The position numbers were made by a program, and so were the translations under genes. Shown here piece by piece: positions 1 through 19,915 of a stretch of 64,000 nt of DNA (positions are counted from its first letter, which is position 1; each line of letters starts with the position of its first letter). Under the pieces are notes generated by a model. It was given only the letters and a program-made list of their open reading frames with translations, did no database searches and was not told the origin of the DNA. Source of the DNA: Centroberyx gerrardi (Eukaryota > Chordata > Actinopteri > Beryciformes > Berycidae); assembly GCF_048128805.1 (NCBI RefSeq), contig NC_136016.1, forward strand, positions 16,388,676 through 16,452,675. The letters are read 5' to 3'.

Positions 1-25
1 CTTACTGTCTTCACTTCTTAATTGA

Positions 26-7499
<7,474 letters not shown>

Positions 7500-8931
7500 G
7501 TGTGCCGGTCCCACTGTACTGTCACTGGCAAGATCTACTGGAGACTCTGGATGGGAGACATTTCATCGCATGCTCTCAAGATTTTCTGCATGACTATGAA
7601 GAATTCATATCCTACTTACTTTGTGTCATAAATGAGTTCATAAATCCTAACAACATACCCAAGAGGTTGTACATTGAGGTCAATACTTGGTCTTGGATCT
7701 AAATAGACCTGATGCAAACCCGGGAGACCGTCCGCACCTCTAAGCTAACAGCATGACAGTTTTTCATAATCATATTCATGGGGATTTGCGTCCCTCTTGT
7801 AGATTTAATTTCACTCTAAATGCTCCACTGCATTGCTCCAAACTGAACAGATCCCAATCGACAAAGAAAATTGAAATCGTACACGAAAATTAAATGAAGG
7901 AGAAAGTTGTATTATTCTGCAATTTATCCATCATTATTCAGCTGTCAGGTTTGTTGGTTTTTCTTAAACTGGATCTGTTGTTTTCATTAACACCTTGCGT
8001 GAAAGATCCCCCTTCATAACCATCTTTCTCACAGACTACATACCTCTCCCTTGCAATAACGTTTTGCCTAATGCTTCCGAAGAATTCTAAGTGGTCTTAA
8101 TAATGTCACACATTTTGTACCAATTGATCCGATTGCCATTGAACTGCCTGCAGATAGCACAACAAGAAACAGTGCACCTAATAAGATAATTGGTTCTTCC
8201 ATGTTAATGGTTTGTGTCAGTTATTTGCATGTTTGGTGTTAAAACTGTGACTCTCCATTTTTTTGATGGAACAAAGTAAAAGACAAATATTTGGTAAGCA
8301 CTGTTGCAGGATGAAATGTTCTTCATTGTATTGTTCCAAATTTTCCTGAAGTGTGTTGCTCTGACAGCTCCGCCGATATTGACTGAACTTCAGAGAAAAG
8401 AAAAGCACATTTAGTTGAATTCAAGAGTAATTGTTTCTTTTGTTGTTCAGTTATTTGATGTGTCAACTCAAATGTCACTGTGCCAATTTCTTCACTCTTA
8501 ACTTAATTGGGCTTAATTTTACTTTGGCATTTCTTCATTAGTAAGGTGACTAAAATGGTGTAATTAACAGAAAGGTTTTAAATCAGATTGTTTTGTGGAG
8601 AGCTGCTACAGCGTATAAAACACACTAAATGATATCATCAGCCATTGATTTATTTCTGCATCACAAACATGGATGGCATCTAGAGCGCTCTGCTAAGCTG
8701 TCTGATAACTCTCTGTTATGGATTGCGTTGACCAAGCTGCAGGTGCTGAGTTTCACCTGTGCTCGGTTTCATGTGGTAAAAGAGGCATGCTGAAAATACC
8801 AGTGGTGTTAATATGTAAATATGTATTGTGTATCACTTGCTTTGGCTGTTTGTCCTCTGAACTTAAACTGTGCATGATTGTTTTTTTCATAAAGCATTCA
8901 TAATGATTTATTGTGTGCATTCCTGGATTTC

Positions 8932-8961
<30 letters not shown>
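8932..8961 (+). repeat. (ATT)n microsatellite
   Basis: About ten ATT units downstream of doc2a. Confidence 0.9.
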
Positions 8962-8962
<1 letters not shown>

Positions 8963-9184
8963 TTTGCTCCAGAATTCTAATACTTCAAAATTTAAACTGG
9001 CCTCTTTTTTAATCTGATGTTTACACACAGCCCAGTGGCGGTCCAATAAAGACAACACTACCACCTAGTCCTCAGCATCTGCACCTGCAGCCGCTGCAGT
9101 AATGTGAGCAAAGTGATCAAATGTGTCCAGAGAGCAGGACAGCACACACCAGGGGAAAAATAAAATCAACCCAGCGCAGCAAAA

Positions 9185-9320
9185 CTGTCAGTGTTAGTTT
9201 AACGCTGAGTGTAAAAATCAACACAATGCCAGTGTTTGTACAAGTCCACACCGTCAGAGTGAATTTAACACTTCTGATAGTTTTGAACTCCGGCCACAGA
9301 GCCATATCAGCTCTATAAGT
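9185..9320 (+). mobile_element. Short inverted-repeat element, copy 1 of 3
   Basis: Contains AACACT/AGTGTT-type ends and the core CCACAGAGCCATATCAGCT. It shares a string like CCACACCGTCAGAGTGAATT with the copy near 13.2 kb. Non-coding MITE-like element, degraded. Confidence 0.6.
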
Positions 9321-9667
9321 ACACAAAGTACTCTACTACTAAAGTAATAATCAATCAATCAATACTTATTTGCACTGGGACATTTGCTGTGTAGAAGGCT
9401 GTAGTATAATCTGGGATGGCAATTATGATTATAGATTTTTTTTCTCTGAGTAAATCCAATAGAGTAACTGCTATATTCTAATGCAAATCCCTTATTGATG
9501 TTAATATGCAGAAGTTAAGATTCAAATCTTTGTCAACATACATAGAGTAGACAGGACCCCTCCACAGCACCCCTCCCCCTACTTTGTATGAATCATATTA
9601 TTTGTTAAAATAGTGTGATTAAGCCTGGTAGGGAAATGAGAAATGTTATATGCTGATTATTGTTTTT

Positions 9668-9690
9668 ATCTATCTATCTATCTATCTATT
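9668..9690 (+). repeat. (TATC)n microsatellite
   Basis: Five to six TATC units in intergenic DNA. Confidence 0.85.
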
Positions 9691-10798
9691 TGATGATTCT
9701 GTCAAATTTGGGCCTTCCTGTCAGTGGAGTTTTTAGAGATAATTTTTTAACCACAATGGAAAACAAGTACAGTTTCTCTTCTGTCTACAAATGTGTGTTT
9801 CATTGGATTACTTATATTTGGATTCATGGCAAGTTTTGCGTCGGTTCAGGCAAGATGCAGTGAAAAAGCTTTGGCCACGTTCTTCACAGAGGTTTGCTCC
9901 AAAAAAATACCATGATGCCTGCGGATAGTTTCTCCCTTCTCATTACCATCCTGTAATACTCTATTGATTCCCGAAAAGATTGATTGAACTTTTCACTTGT
10001 CCCCCTTCACAGGGAGGTCAGAGGTCGCGGGTCAGAATACATAACAGCAAACCTGCAGCTCGTTGGGATTCAGTGTCTGGCTCAAGGACACTTCAGCAGG
10101 GGATTGACTGTGCATCCACGGAGAGAGCGGCATGCTGTTAGACTCACCGAGCGTTGATCAAGTCTCTGAGTCTGAAGCAGGGTCAGGGTCGGCCGCACTC
10201 CTTCTCAGCCCTTGCGCTCTGGCCTCTGCTCGTTCGTCTGCATGAATATGAGCTGTTAAATTGCTGGGGTCAGAAAAACACTTCTAGCAGCTGCACAGTT
10301 TGTGCTGCTTCGTCTGCATTTTGCTCATGTTTCCTGAGTAAGTCTATTTCATCGAAGCTCTTTGCACAATCAGAGTGCCGGTGTTTCACCTTAGTTACAA
10401 CTCCTCATGCTGTTTGTCAGACTGACAAACAGCTTGTCCTCACTAGCTTGTCCAGAGAGGGGAAACATCACCTTTATAGGGTATAGGGGCCTGTGGAAGA
10501 TTTACTTGGTTATCTTCCTAGGTGCTTTGAATGGTGACAAACTCTATTCTCCTGTCACACAAGCGGTACAGGTAGTTCTCTAGAGAAGAGCGTTAGTATA
10601 AAGCTTATAAACAGCAAAACAAACAAGTCAGCCTTGAGAAATTGGCACATGACTCAGGTGGCATTCACTGATATACGTTATAAACTGTGTGTGGTCATTA
10701 TATAAACACTAACAAAAGCAGACACAGGTTAGCTCTTTCAGTGCCAAATGTAGATTTATTCCACAGGCCCTCTGCTCACACTGGTAGCGTTCCCAATG

Positions 10799-10928
10799 GC
10801 AAACAAGCTTTGCCTGGTGTCCAGCCAACCATGAATCTCAGTCTTTAGCACTTTTTGAAAAGTGCTAAAGACTTTAAGTGCTACAGAGTGCGATTTTGAG
10901 GACAGGACACCAGGCAAAAACAAGCTGT
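10799..10928. repeat. Nested foldback sequence with perfect central hairpin
   Basis: The outer arms TTTGCCTGGTGTCC and GGACACCAGGCAAA are exact reverse complements. At the centre, AGTCTTTAGCACTTTT is followed after two bases by its exact complement AAAAGTGCTAAAGACT. It looks like a small palindromic MITE or a hairpin-forming transcript. No coding capacity. Confidence 0.75.
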
Positions 10929-11040
10929 GATATTCTGACTGATTCAACTCACCAGGTTAAGCCTTCACTCTGATTTCAATTTGGGTCCCACAGGTACTTC
11001 TAGCAGAGTTTGCTTTGACCATGTGACGACCTTTGGAAAA

Positions 11041-11260
11041 GCTCTTACTCTAGTGATCCTATAATAAACTAGATGATTATAATAGTAGAATAATACTACA
11101 CAAATATCACAGAAACATTATGAACCCATATAGGAATATTATAGTGATACTGTAAGAGATATAAAAAAATACCATAAAGTATAATAAACTCACTTTAAAG
11201 TCACTCTTACCACAGACTTATAGGAACATTAGAGTTATTTTTGGTCTGGGAGGATTAAGC
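11041..11260 (+). repeat. AT-rich dispersed repeat, copy 1
   Basis: Resembles 11700-11890: both hold ACCATAA.GT..., TATAA.CTCACT, CACTCTT.., CGCAGAC/CACAGAC, TATAGGA..ATTA and a closing TCTGGGAGGA/TCAGGGAGGA. Family not assigned. Confidence 0.5.
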
Positions 11261-11699
11261 TTTGAATCCACTGACTCAGAGGATTGCTGTGAATTCACGG
11301 ACAATTCAACCCCCAACCCCATTCTGTCTGCAGCGACCCACACCACCTTCACTGCTGACAGAGAACAGACATAATAGATACAAGTGATGTTGGCAAGAAG
11401 TTACATAATATTCTGTGTATAATCTTTATGACCCGACATCTAACTTTTCTCCTTAAAATGAACGCGATGGCTTGAAACCAACGGTCAGAGTCAAGCCATG
11501 ATCCCATGATGCCTGGACACCAGTTCCCCATCTAGTATGAGGCTGTGGGTTGAATTTAGAGGATTGTAACATTGCAAATTACCCATTAATTTTGGATTGT
11601 TGTTTTGAAACTGTCGAAACTGTCTCAAGTGTTTACTTTTCAGCTCTTATTATCAGGATATTATTGGTACTTCTGTCAAAAGCTCCAATTTAACTACTC

Positions 11700-11890
11700 T
11701 TTGTGTGGCAGCATAATAACATAATGTCTTATAACATAATGTAATAAGACATTACAGGAAAAGCCCATTATAGTGATATCAAAGGAGACCAAAGACACCA
11801 TAATGTCACTATAAACTCACTCTTGGGTACCGCAGACACACTATGAGCCCTTATAGGACTATTATAGTGATTTTTCGTCAGGGAGGAACA
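11700..11890 (+). repeat. AT-rich dispersed repeat, copy 2
   Basis: Partner of 11041-11260, containing runs such as ATAACATAATGTCTTATAAC and CACCATAATGTCACTATAAA. Non-coding. Confidence 0.5.
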
Positions 11891-12769
11891 GAGGAAAACA
11901 CTGAAACCACACACTCTGAGGATCAATAGTGTTCATTATAGGAGCCATAATGAGCGCTTTACCGCCACCTAGCGAGCGTTTTGATGAAGAGTTAGAGGTT
12001 GCTGGGAAGTGTGGCAAGACTGGTGGATGGATGGGTACATTTTGACTTGTGTGTCTTTGTGATGTGCTCACAGTCAGGGGCGTAGCAAGGAATTATGGGT
12101 CATTTTCCTTTCGTCCCCACAGCACCATTATTCCATCTATACACAAACATCTATATCTACTACTCAAACACACCTCCACACATTAATTTACTGATCAATT
12201 ATCAGATGCATCCTTAATTAAAATTATGGATTTTGGGCGCTAATCAGCTGCCCAAACCACAGTATCACCCAGAGTCCCCCGTTCAAAATCTATCTCGAGA
12301 GGACAGGTTTGTTTTTGTCTGCACAGGACAAACCTCGCCAAATTTTATTCCTGCGTGTCCCAATTTGTCTCAGATAACACAACAGTTGCTGTGTCATATT
12401 TTTGAGAAAGTTTTGTTTTATTTGCTTGCCGTTTTGTAGACTTCAACCAAACCTTGTTTCAAAACCAGAGCAGTGTGAAATAATATTTATAAATATACAC
12501 TTGAGGACCACAGAAGGCGTTTTGGTACGCCGCCCCAGCTCACTTCCCCATCAGACCTGAACTGGACCTCAGCCCATACAGGACAGATTCATATTTATTT
12601 TGTGAAATGACATGAACTGGGTAAAGGGGCTCAGACTCATACTGAACCCTACGCTCCCTCATCCTCATTCAGTGTTCACCAGCTTTATGCAAGTAATCGT
12701 GGGTCCAAATGTGAACCTGAAGCTCGCTCATAGTCATCCTAATAACTGCCTCCTCACACAGCACATTTT

Positions 12770-12920
12770 TCAGTGTTAACAAGTGTTGATTTTTCATTGA
12801 CAACAACTGATATGGCTCTGTGGCAGCTGTTCAGAACGATCAAAACGGTTAAAATAACTGTACTGCAGGTGCTTATATAAACACTGGCAGAGTGTTGATT
12901 TTTAGTTAAATTAACACTGA
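12770..12920 (-). mobile_element. Short inverted-repeat element, copy 2 of 3
   Basis: Carries the same core in reverse (CTGATATGGCTCTGTGGCAG), flanked by CAGTGTTAACAAGTGTTGAT on the left and AGTGTTGATT...TTAACACTGATG on the right. These are terminal inverted repeats. Confidence 0.65.
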
Positions 12921-13204
12921 TGAGTTTGCTGCGACAAAGCAATAATCACTGCTGTATTTGTCTTTCATTTGAAGGGAGACAAACATATGGCGCTGTATTT
13001 GGGTAACAATGTTTCAACGCTGACAAATTACACCAATTATGAATTATGTCTGTAGACAGCAGACAAGTGTAAATTATGTTTGAACATTTTTATGCCAAAA
13101 TGGTGTTTAGATGATAACCTCTTCCTACTCCTACACAGCAGAAATCATCATTTTTAATTGAACTCAGAGATTGCGAAAACAAACACCATGTGTTTAGTCT
13201 TTAA

Positions 13205-13372
13205 AATCCACACCATCAGAGTTAATTTAGCACTTTTTGATAATTTGATACAGCCGCTACAGAGCCATATCAGCTGTGCGAGTGGACACACAACTCTCCA
13301 ATCAACACTTGTCAGATAAAAATGAGTGTCACTGAAAAATCAACACTAATTAACACTGGGAAATTAGCTGTG
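13205..13372 (+). mobile_element. Short inverted-repeat element, copy 3 of 3
   Basis: Core CTACAGAGCCATATCAGCTG with flanking CACACCATCAGAGTTAATTT and CAACACTAATTAACACTGGG. Same family and orientation as 9185-9320. Confidence 0.65.
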
Positions 13373-14175
13373 TGTGTTGGTTGTAGCTCTGATAGTTAAG
13401 GGAATATTGCTGGATTGGTCGATTAGTAACTCCGCTTATACCAGCCAACTGATACTGAATGCCAAGTGGAGTCTGCAGGCTACAGTGCAGTGCAGCTGGA
13501 GTGGATCACTAATACAGGCTCAACTCAAATTGGATCTCAGATGTGGGAACCCACAGCAAAGAAATAATTACTTTTCAATTTCCACATCTCAAGAACAGCC
13601 ACCTCAACCGTTGCTCCCTCTTCCCACAGAGAAAGAGATTTGCAATCATCTGCCACTGCAGCAATAAACATGAATTAAAATAGTCGTGTTCAGCCACAGG
13701 TCGGCCTCTCGCTGTGTTTGTGTTTCCTCTGCCAGCTGACAGCGGCATCATGACGGATCCCGGCGCTGCCAAGCTGACTCACAGCCACAGTGTTTATGTG
13801 ACCCAGCCGGATCATCTGTGACCCACTTACTGCATCTGGATGAGAGTCTGCCTGCCTGGTATACTTATCCCACTCTGAACCTACTGTACTCAATTAAATT
13901 GGCTGTGTGAGAAAAAAAAAATCTATTCTCTTGATGCCAAAGTATTAACATGAGTAAAAGGAGATTACGCTGTTCTCAGATGTGAGTACTGATGGACTCC
14001 TGCTAATTTGGATGATTTTTTTTTTACTGTGGGTTGCGGAAGGCCCCATGCAAGCAATGAATGAAGTCGATTTAATACAGAATATGGCTGTGTTCGTATT
14101 GATTCATACATTATACATATTTTTTTCTATGCCTAATATTATCCTTGGAAAGCAGGAGGATATGCACCTGTCATA

Positions 14176-14556
14176 CACTACCAGTCAAAAGTTTGGACAC
14201 ACACATTTTTCATAATTTTTACTATTTTCCACATTTTAGAATAATAGTAAAAACATCAAAACTATGAAATAACACACATGTAATCATGCAGTGACCAAAA
14301 AAAGTGTTAAACAAATCAAAACTATCTTATATTTTAGATTCTTTAAAAAGTAGCCGGCTTTTGCCTTGATGGAAAGGCAAAGGCTTTGGAAAGAAATTCA
14401 TACATAGGCATCAACTTCACTATTTATATTTGACTAAGAAACAAATTTCAAGCATTTAAGCATAAGCCTTTACATCAAAATGGCTTTAAGATAATGAAAA
14501 ACATTACACAACACAGTGCATTCAATCAGGTGTGTCCAAACTTTTGACTGGTAGCG
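14176..14556. mobile_element. Non-autonomous Tc1/mariner element
   Basis: The ends are near-perfect inverted repeats: CTACCAGTCAAAAGTTTGGA on the left and TCCAAACTTTTGACTGGTAG on the right, each flanked by TA as expected for Tc1/mariner insertion. Internal words (AACTATGAAATAACACA, AGTGTTAAACAAATCAAAA, TTTTGCCTTGATGG) match what I remember of a Tc1-like family widespread in fish. At 381 bp it is internally deleted and has no transposase frame. Confidence 0.88.
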
Positions 14557-17500
14557 TATATGACATAAAATTCCTCATTTAAGACCATTCTTTCTGTTGT
14601 ATGTATAATTTCCATATAACACTTTTGAGAATCCTTTGTACATTAGTTTTTCCTATGGGCTGTGCTGTGTCCAAGCAAATACACTGCTGTTGTGATTGTT
14701 GAGACTTTTGAATAATATAAATGGTATAAAATGTCACTGTTGGCTCTCCTAATGCTAAACATTGATTGCTACTGATCTGGATGTAGCCTTTAAACGTTCA
14801 TTTCTGTCAGTGCGGATGCAAGAATTCACTTGAAAAGCTAAGAGAGAGAGAAACAGAGAGAGAATTTGATTTCTCTGCAGTCATCTGAGGATTTAGCGCT
14901 CATTACAACCGATCATAGTACACTTTCTTGGCTCAGAGCCTCTCTCTCCCCTCAGCGTTCTGCTCTTGCTGCTCCGTCTCCGCTCCGCTGCCTTACAACA
15001 GCAGGCACACTTCATCCCTGGAGCTTACGCACACTTACAGTATGACATGAAGAAATACATGAATACTGTACATTTTCTGCTCTCTCCTAGTAAACCGCAA
15101 TACACAATCTCCCCTCAGTGGTTAAGATCACTGCATTTCTCTCACTTTTGACACTCTCATTCTCTCTCACAAACACAATCCCTTCAATCTCTGCTGTTGC
15201 TGTTATCTCCCTCCATACTGTGCTTCTCCAAATCATTACATTCAAACAGACAAATTTCATGCAATGTGTCTTTATTACGAATGTGCTTCGGAAGCATATA
15301 ATATTCCTAGTGCCAGGTTATCCTTGTGATTTCGATTTGACTTCTATCATCATCATACATTAATAAAAATCCACAACATGCCAATAACCACAAAGATTAT
15401 AATAGCCCATTGGTAATACAATGACTGTCAGGAGGCTAACCGACAGTTTCTCTGCCTACATTAGAATAACTACTTAATGCTAACTCATATCAACTAGAGA
15501 ATCCACAATATTTAGGTTTATATCTGCAGAATACACCAACTGTTGATTACAATGAAATTTAAATGTCTAAATACTGACAGGGGGGAAAAATATCCTATTA
15601 ATCAATACAGAAAATTGACTGCAGGTAGATATTGCAAATTGATGAGACTTTGAAGTCATGGCATATCTAAACATGTTTCAAAATCCAGCACAAATAAGGA
15701 GAGTTACATTTAGATTTCCCATTCTTGATGAAACCCCCGTTGTTTCGGATCACAGTGAGAATTACAGGTAGATCAAGATCAGAAATCAGGTTAGGATACA
15801 CAGGGGAAATAATAAGATACCAGATTATAAAATCAGTCAGCTACCCACAGTACTGCCATCACTCTAACTATTCACACCTTTGAAATCTCACTCCCACAAA
15901 CCAATTCTGAGCCAAACATAGTGTTTCACAAATAAATTACCAATAGACATCATCCTACTGTATAACAACATGGGTATTGCCACATTTGGACAAGAGCCAG
16001 ATGCAGTTGATCTCTTTATATGAGTGATTTTTGTTTCACTGCTGCCATGTCTATGTCAGACTCAACAGTTTCTAGATACTTGAGTAACACTTTTTGAAGT
16101 TGTAATTAACTCAGGGTGGGACAAAATACCCCATAATCTGTCTGGTTTGAAAAACACAAGCTACCCGGCGATGCACGTCCTTGTGCCTGTGTGCCAACCT
16201 GAGGCAGCGGTGACATCCTGGCAATAAATTTGACTGCAACCACAGTGCAGAGACTATTTAATTTGTTAATCAAATAGTGATGCCCATATACACATACAAC
16301 ACTACCACCATCTGTCAATTGTGGCTCAGTACTTCAAGAGCATCACATTATGAAATTACTGGTTCAAAATCTTTTTTCTTTTTCCAAAATAATCTTTTAC
16401 AAACATTATTATCAAAAAGGTAGGTTATAGAAGAAGTAGATTTTTTTTTTTTTTTTTTTCTGAATAGCAACTTAGCTTTACTGAAAACTCGGTCTGAATG
16501 TTTTAAATATCTAGCTATTGTGGTTTTTGTGCACATTTACCCCTCATCCTGGCTCACAGTATCTCATTAACAGTGGTCAGTGGTGTAGAGATGTCAAGTC
16601 GCAGGAGAGGACAAACACTTTGATGTTCCTTTCCACAAACGGTTTTGTGACTTTGTTGCAAGCAAAGCACATGACTTTACAAGTAAGAAACTTTCCCTCT
16701 AATTTATTTTTTTGGCACATATTTCCCCCTCGCTGTGATGACTTTGCTTTCTGTGCAAGACTTTTCATAATCCCTTTCATTTTAACACCCATAGCCGATC
16801 CTTGGTAAGCCTCTTTTTCACCCTCTTCGCCACCCATGCGCTCACTCTCAAACACAAAATGTATGGCAGGAGTCATGAGAGTCACAGGCAGGATACCCAC
16901 AGTCTGAAACAAGAACATGTTGTGAAAGAAAGCATTTCTTCTCTGTGAAGGAAACGGAAGCATTTCTCCTCTGTGATTCCAATGCAACACAAATCCCCGA
17001 GCCTCTCCGTGTATCCAGGGGGGGGATTTAACGGCAAGCTGAATTTCTGATGCATCCTGCCGTCGGTGCGATGAAGGATGGACCTGGCAGACATTTTGTT
17101 GGGGCTTTGCGTGTGGCACTGAAGCTGTGAGGCAATCCTTCCTGTTTCTCTCACACAGATCTCGCACGTTCTGTAACCATCTTCCATTGGTCTCCTCCTG
17201 ATTTTCTAGTCCACCTTGTCCGAGTCGGTTCTGCGGTCATGACAGTGTTCTTGAAGAGTTTGCGTCTTTCTCAAGGATCGTTCTGAGCGTGTTGAGCAGA
17301 ATACGAAGGGACCAATTAGTTCGACTGTCTTACTCCCCTCTCCATCTTTAATCGGACGGACAAAACCCCTGACTCAGAGCAGCAGCATCTTGCATATTTT
17401 ATTTTCTTCCATTTGCAAAAGGATTTATATAGATTACAGAAAGATAAGTAAGGACTGTATATCGGGTGTATATTTGTCACACATCCAGGTAATGACTAGG

Positions 17501-17999
17501 CGGTAAAGAGACGGTGGTGCAGGTGCGGGCCAGGCGGTCAGTTGCCTTATCCGGTTTCATCCTGGGATGAAACTCAGGTTTTCACATTTACTAAAAAAAG
17601 AAAAGGAAGCATATTAGTTCAGCAGCTTTATATTCTGCAACTTAATATGGACGTATACACTTACACAGACCACAGAGGACAGTTATGTAATGAGCGGAGA
17701 AAAAAAAAAAAAAAAAGGGTTGCTGAGCCCCAGAGCCCTTTAACTGTAGTTCTGTGTACAACTTCTCTTCCCGTTTGAGTAAGTTAATTAGGGCATGTCT
17801 TTGCTTAATAAGACCCAGCAGGCTGCAACTTTGTACATCCAAAAACAGACAAAGTACAGTTAAGTATCTGCTTGATCTGCAGTGAAAAAGGGAAAAAAAA
17901 CATTTAACTGACTGATCCTGCCATGCACGTTTGGATATAACAGACAAAAACTAGTTCCTTTGTTTACACAAGTCACTGAAATAATCACTGATCTGTTAT

Positions 18000-18250
18000 C
18001 AGAATCAGAATCCCTTTATTCGCCAAGTACAATAAATAGATATTTATTTATTTATTAAAGATATTTGCCTTGGTGACATTAGTGCAGGAACATAAGTCAC
18101 ATACTGACATATATACAAATATATACTGACAGATGGTACAAGGACAACAGGACCTCACATTTAGTGCAAGCGGACAGTGCAAGGCGTACAATAGACGGTA
18201 GACTGTTCATATCACTCTACATATACACACAAAGCAGTCTGTCACTGCAT
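18000..18250 (+). mobile_element. Retroposon tail-like dispersed repeat
   Basis: Starts ATCAGAATCAGAATCCCTTT then ATTCGCCAAGTA, followed by CCTTGGTGACATTAGTGCA and AGTGCAAGGCG-type words. A related sequence occurs at 31150-31250. This type of AGAATCAGAATC...CCAAG...TTGGTG sequence is a common teleost LINE/SINE-derived repeat. Exact family not assigned. Confidence 0.5.
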
Positions 18251-18779
18251 TCAGGCAGCAGGGCATGCAGTTGGTTACAGCTGTAGCTTAGAGTCCAGTG
18301 GTGCGTGAAATTGTAGTTTTGAGTTAGATGGAAATGCATGTAATAAGTTCTGATCTTTGTGGATAATCAATAGAGTTCCTAAGGCTAAAGTGCTGTAGTG
18401 TGTAAAGAGTTGTGCAGGCATTAGAACTAGGTGAAAATAAATTGGTAAAAATAATTAGGATGGACTAGACAGCGACAGTAGTGTGATTACAGTCATAGAT
18501 TGTGTAAACAATGCTAGTGATGAGTAACCAGTAACAGTAGTGGGGTTGCAGTCAGTTCCCATAGTGGGGGTTTGGGGGGGAAGACCACAGATTGTTCGGG
18601 TGTTCGAGGGCAGAGTCCCAGGAGGAGACTGGATCAGTAATAGCAGGGCTTTTGCTACAAATCCTTTGCTGTCAACTCAATATTCACAAGCAAAAAGAGG
18701 AGTTCGGGGAAACGGAACAACTAAGCATGTGGGGTAAAGATGTAAGGTAAGGGTTAAAGGTCAGAGGTGGGACACTCAC

Positions 18780-19915
18780 TGGCCAGGTTGACAATGCAGG
18801 CGATGATAATGATCGTCCCTCCCACTAGTGACACCACTGAGAGCAGCTTGGCCACACGACCCAGACGCACAGCGCCGTCCAGGTTCCCCTGCTCCAGGCT
18901 GTTCTTGGACTGGGAGAAGATCAAACCATCTGTTAGCTTGTGTTTGATCCACATATATACAGTGCAACTCTGAACATCTCTTAACAAACTCAGCAAAGAC
19001 ACACTTCAGAACAACAGATGGCAAAATTGTCAGTGGAAAAATGGAAACAACATTCTGAGAGATAACGTTTAACCTTTTGCTCCAAACCAAGTTTTAAAAA
19101 ACAGTTTGCTAAATGTACAAAATAGACAATCTGAGGTAATGTTCCTGTGCCTACCATGATGGAGTAGACGAATCCCACAATGTTGATGGGCCAGACGGGG
19201 CAGAAGCAGGCCAGCACGGCCAGGAAGAGGTAGTCTTTAGCCTTGGTCCGGTCCAAGGGGGGGTTGGTGGCGATGCTGGAGTGGCGAGAGAGCGACGGCC
19301 TGGGGGAGAAGGCGGTGTAGCCGATGGAACTCGCCCTGCTCCCCTTGCGGGTCTTGCCGTGATGCGGGTGATGGGAGTAGGAGATGGAGTGTTGCCTTCT
19401 GGGAGGAGAGGAGATGACTGGAGAGCCGCTCTCTGCAGACGCTGGGTGGATCCCATTACCTACACATGAGGAAGGAAGGGGAACGGAAAGGATGAGTAAA
19501 TGTTTGAAATACTGTAAGACAAATGAAATGTGTGTGCGGCGTCCCCGGAGCTCTTGTGTGCACACTGCACTGGAATCGAAAGTTAAATGGAGTTTGACTT
19601 GCCCTGAGCGAGCTGACCAAGCAGGCGTATGACTGCCTGTCCTGAACTGCCCCCCAAACCCATTGACGCAAATGAGGCAAAACCCGGTCACTTACTGTTC
19701 TCCAGTTTCTCGTTGATCACAATGACTAGCTCCCCTTTGGATTTGCTGCGGGGGGGTCTTGAACCGGCCTGGCTGGTGCCGTGGATGAGCTGGTCCCCTC
19801 CGATTATCGGGCACGAGACGGGGGCTTGCTCTGACAGAGAGGCTTCCTGGTCCAGCAGCGATGGCTGTTCCTCCCCAGGCCAAATGACGGGTGCCGGCAT
19901 CGTGCTCAGAGCCAT
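18780..19915 (-). CDS. prrt2: Proline-rich transmembrane protein 2 (dispanin/CD225 family)
   Basis: Presynaptic membrane protein of the CD225 family that binds SNARE proteins and Na+ channels; human loss causes paroxysmal dyskinesia. Exons on the minus strand are 19696-19915 (ATG at 19913-19915), 19155-19459 and 18780-18909, all in phase. The protein begins [12 protein letters not shown]. The family signature is clear: [20 protein letters not shown] (first hydrophobic segment), then [20 protein letters not shown] and a second membrane segment ([20 protein letters not shown]). The last exon shown ends in a perfect donor (A|GTGAGT), so a tiny final exon is expected downstream. Good acceptors lie at 17590 (giving a 17-nt coding piece ending TGA at 17574) and at 17876. 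Without splicing the frame ends after eight more residues. At about 223 aa it is shorter than the 340-aa human protein, and the N-terminal proline-rich part is reduced. Confidence 0.88.

Noticed and set aside
16577-17167. 196-codon open frame on the minus strand between doc2a and prrt2
   Set aside because: No recognisable domain, no family resemblance, and overlapping frames of similar length. Judged a chance frame.
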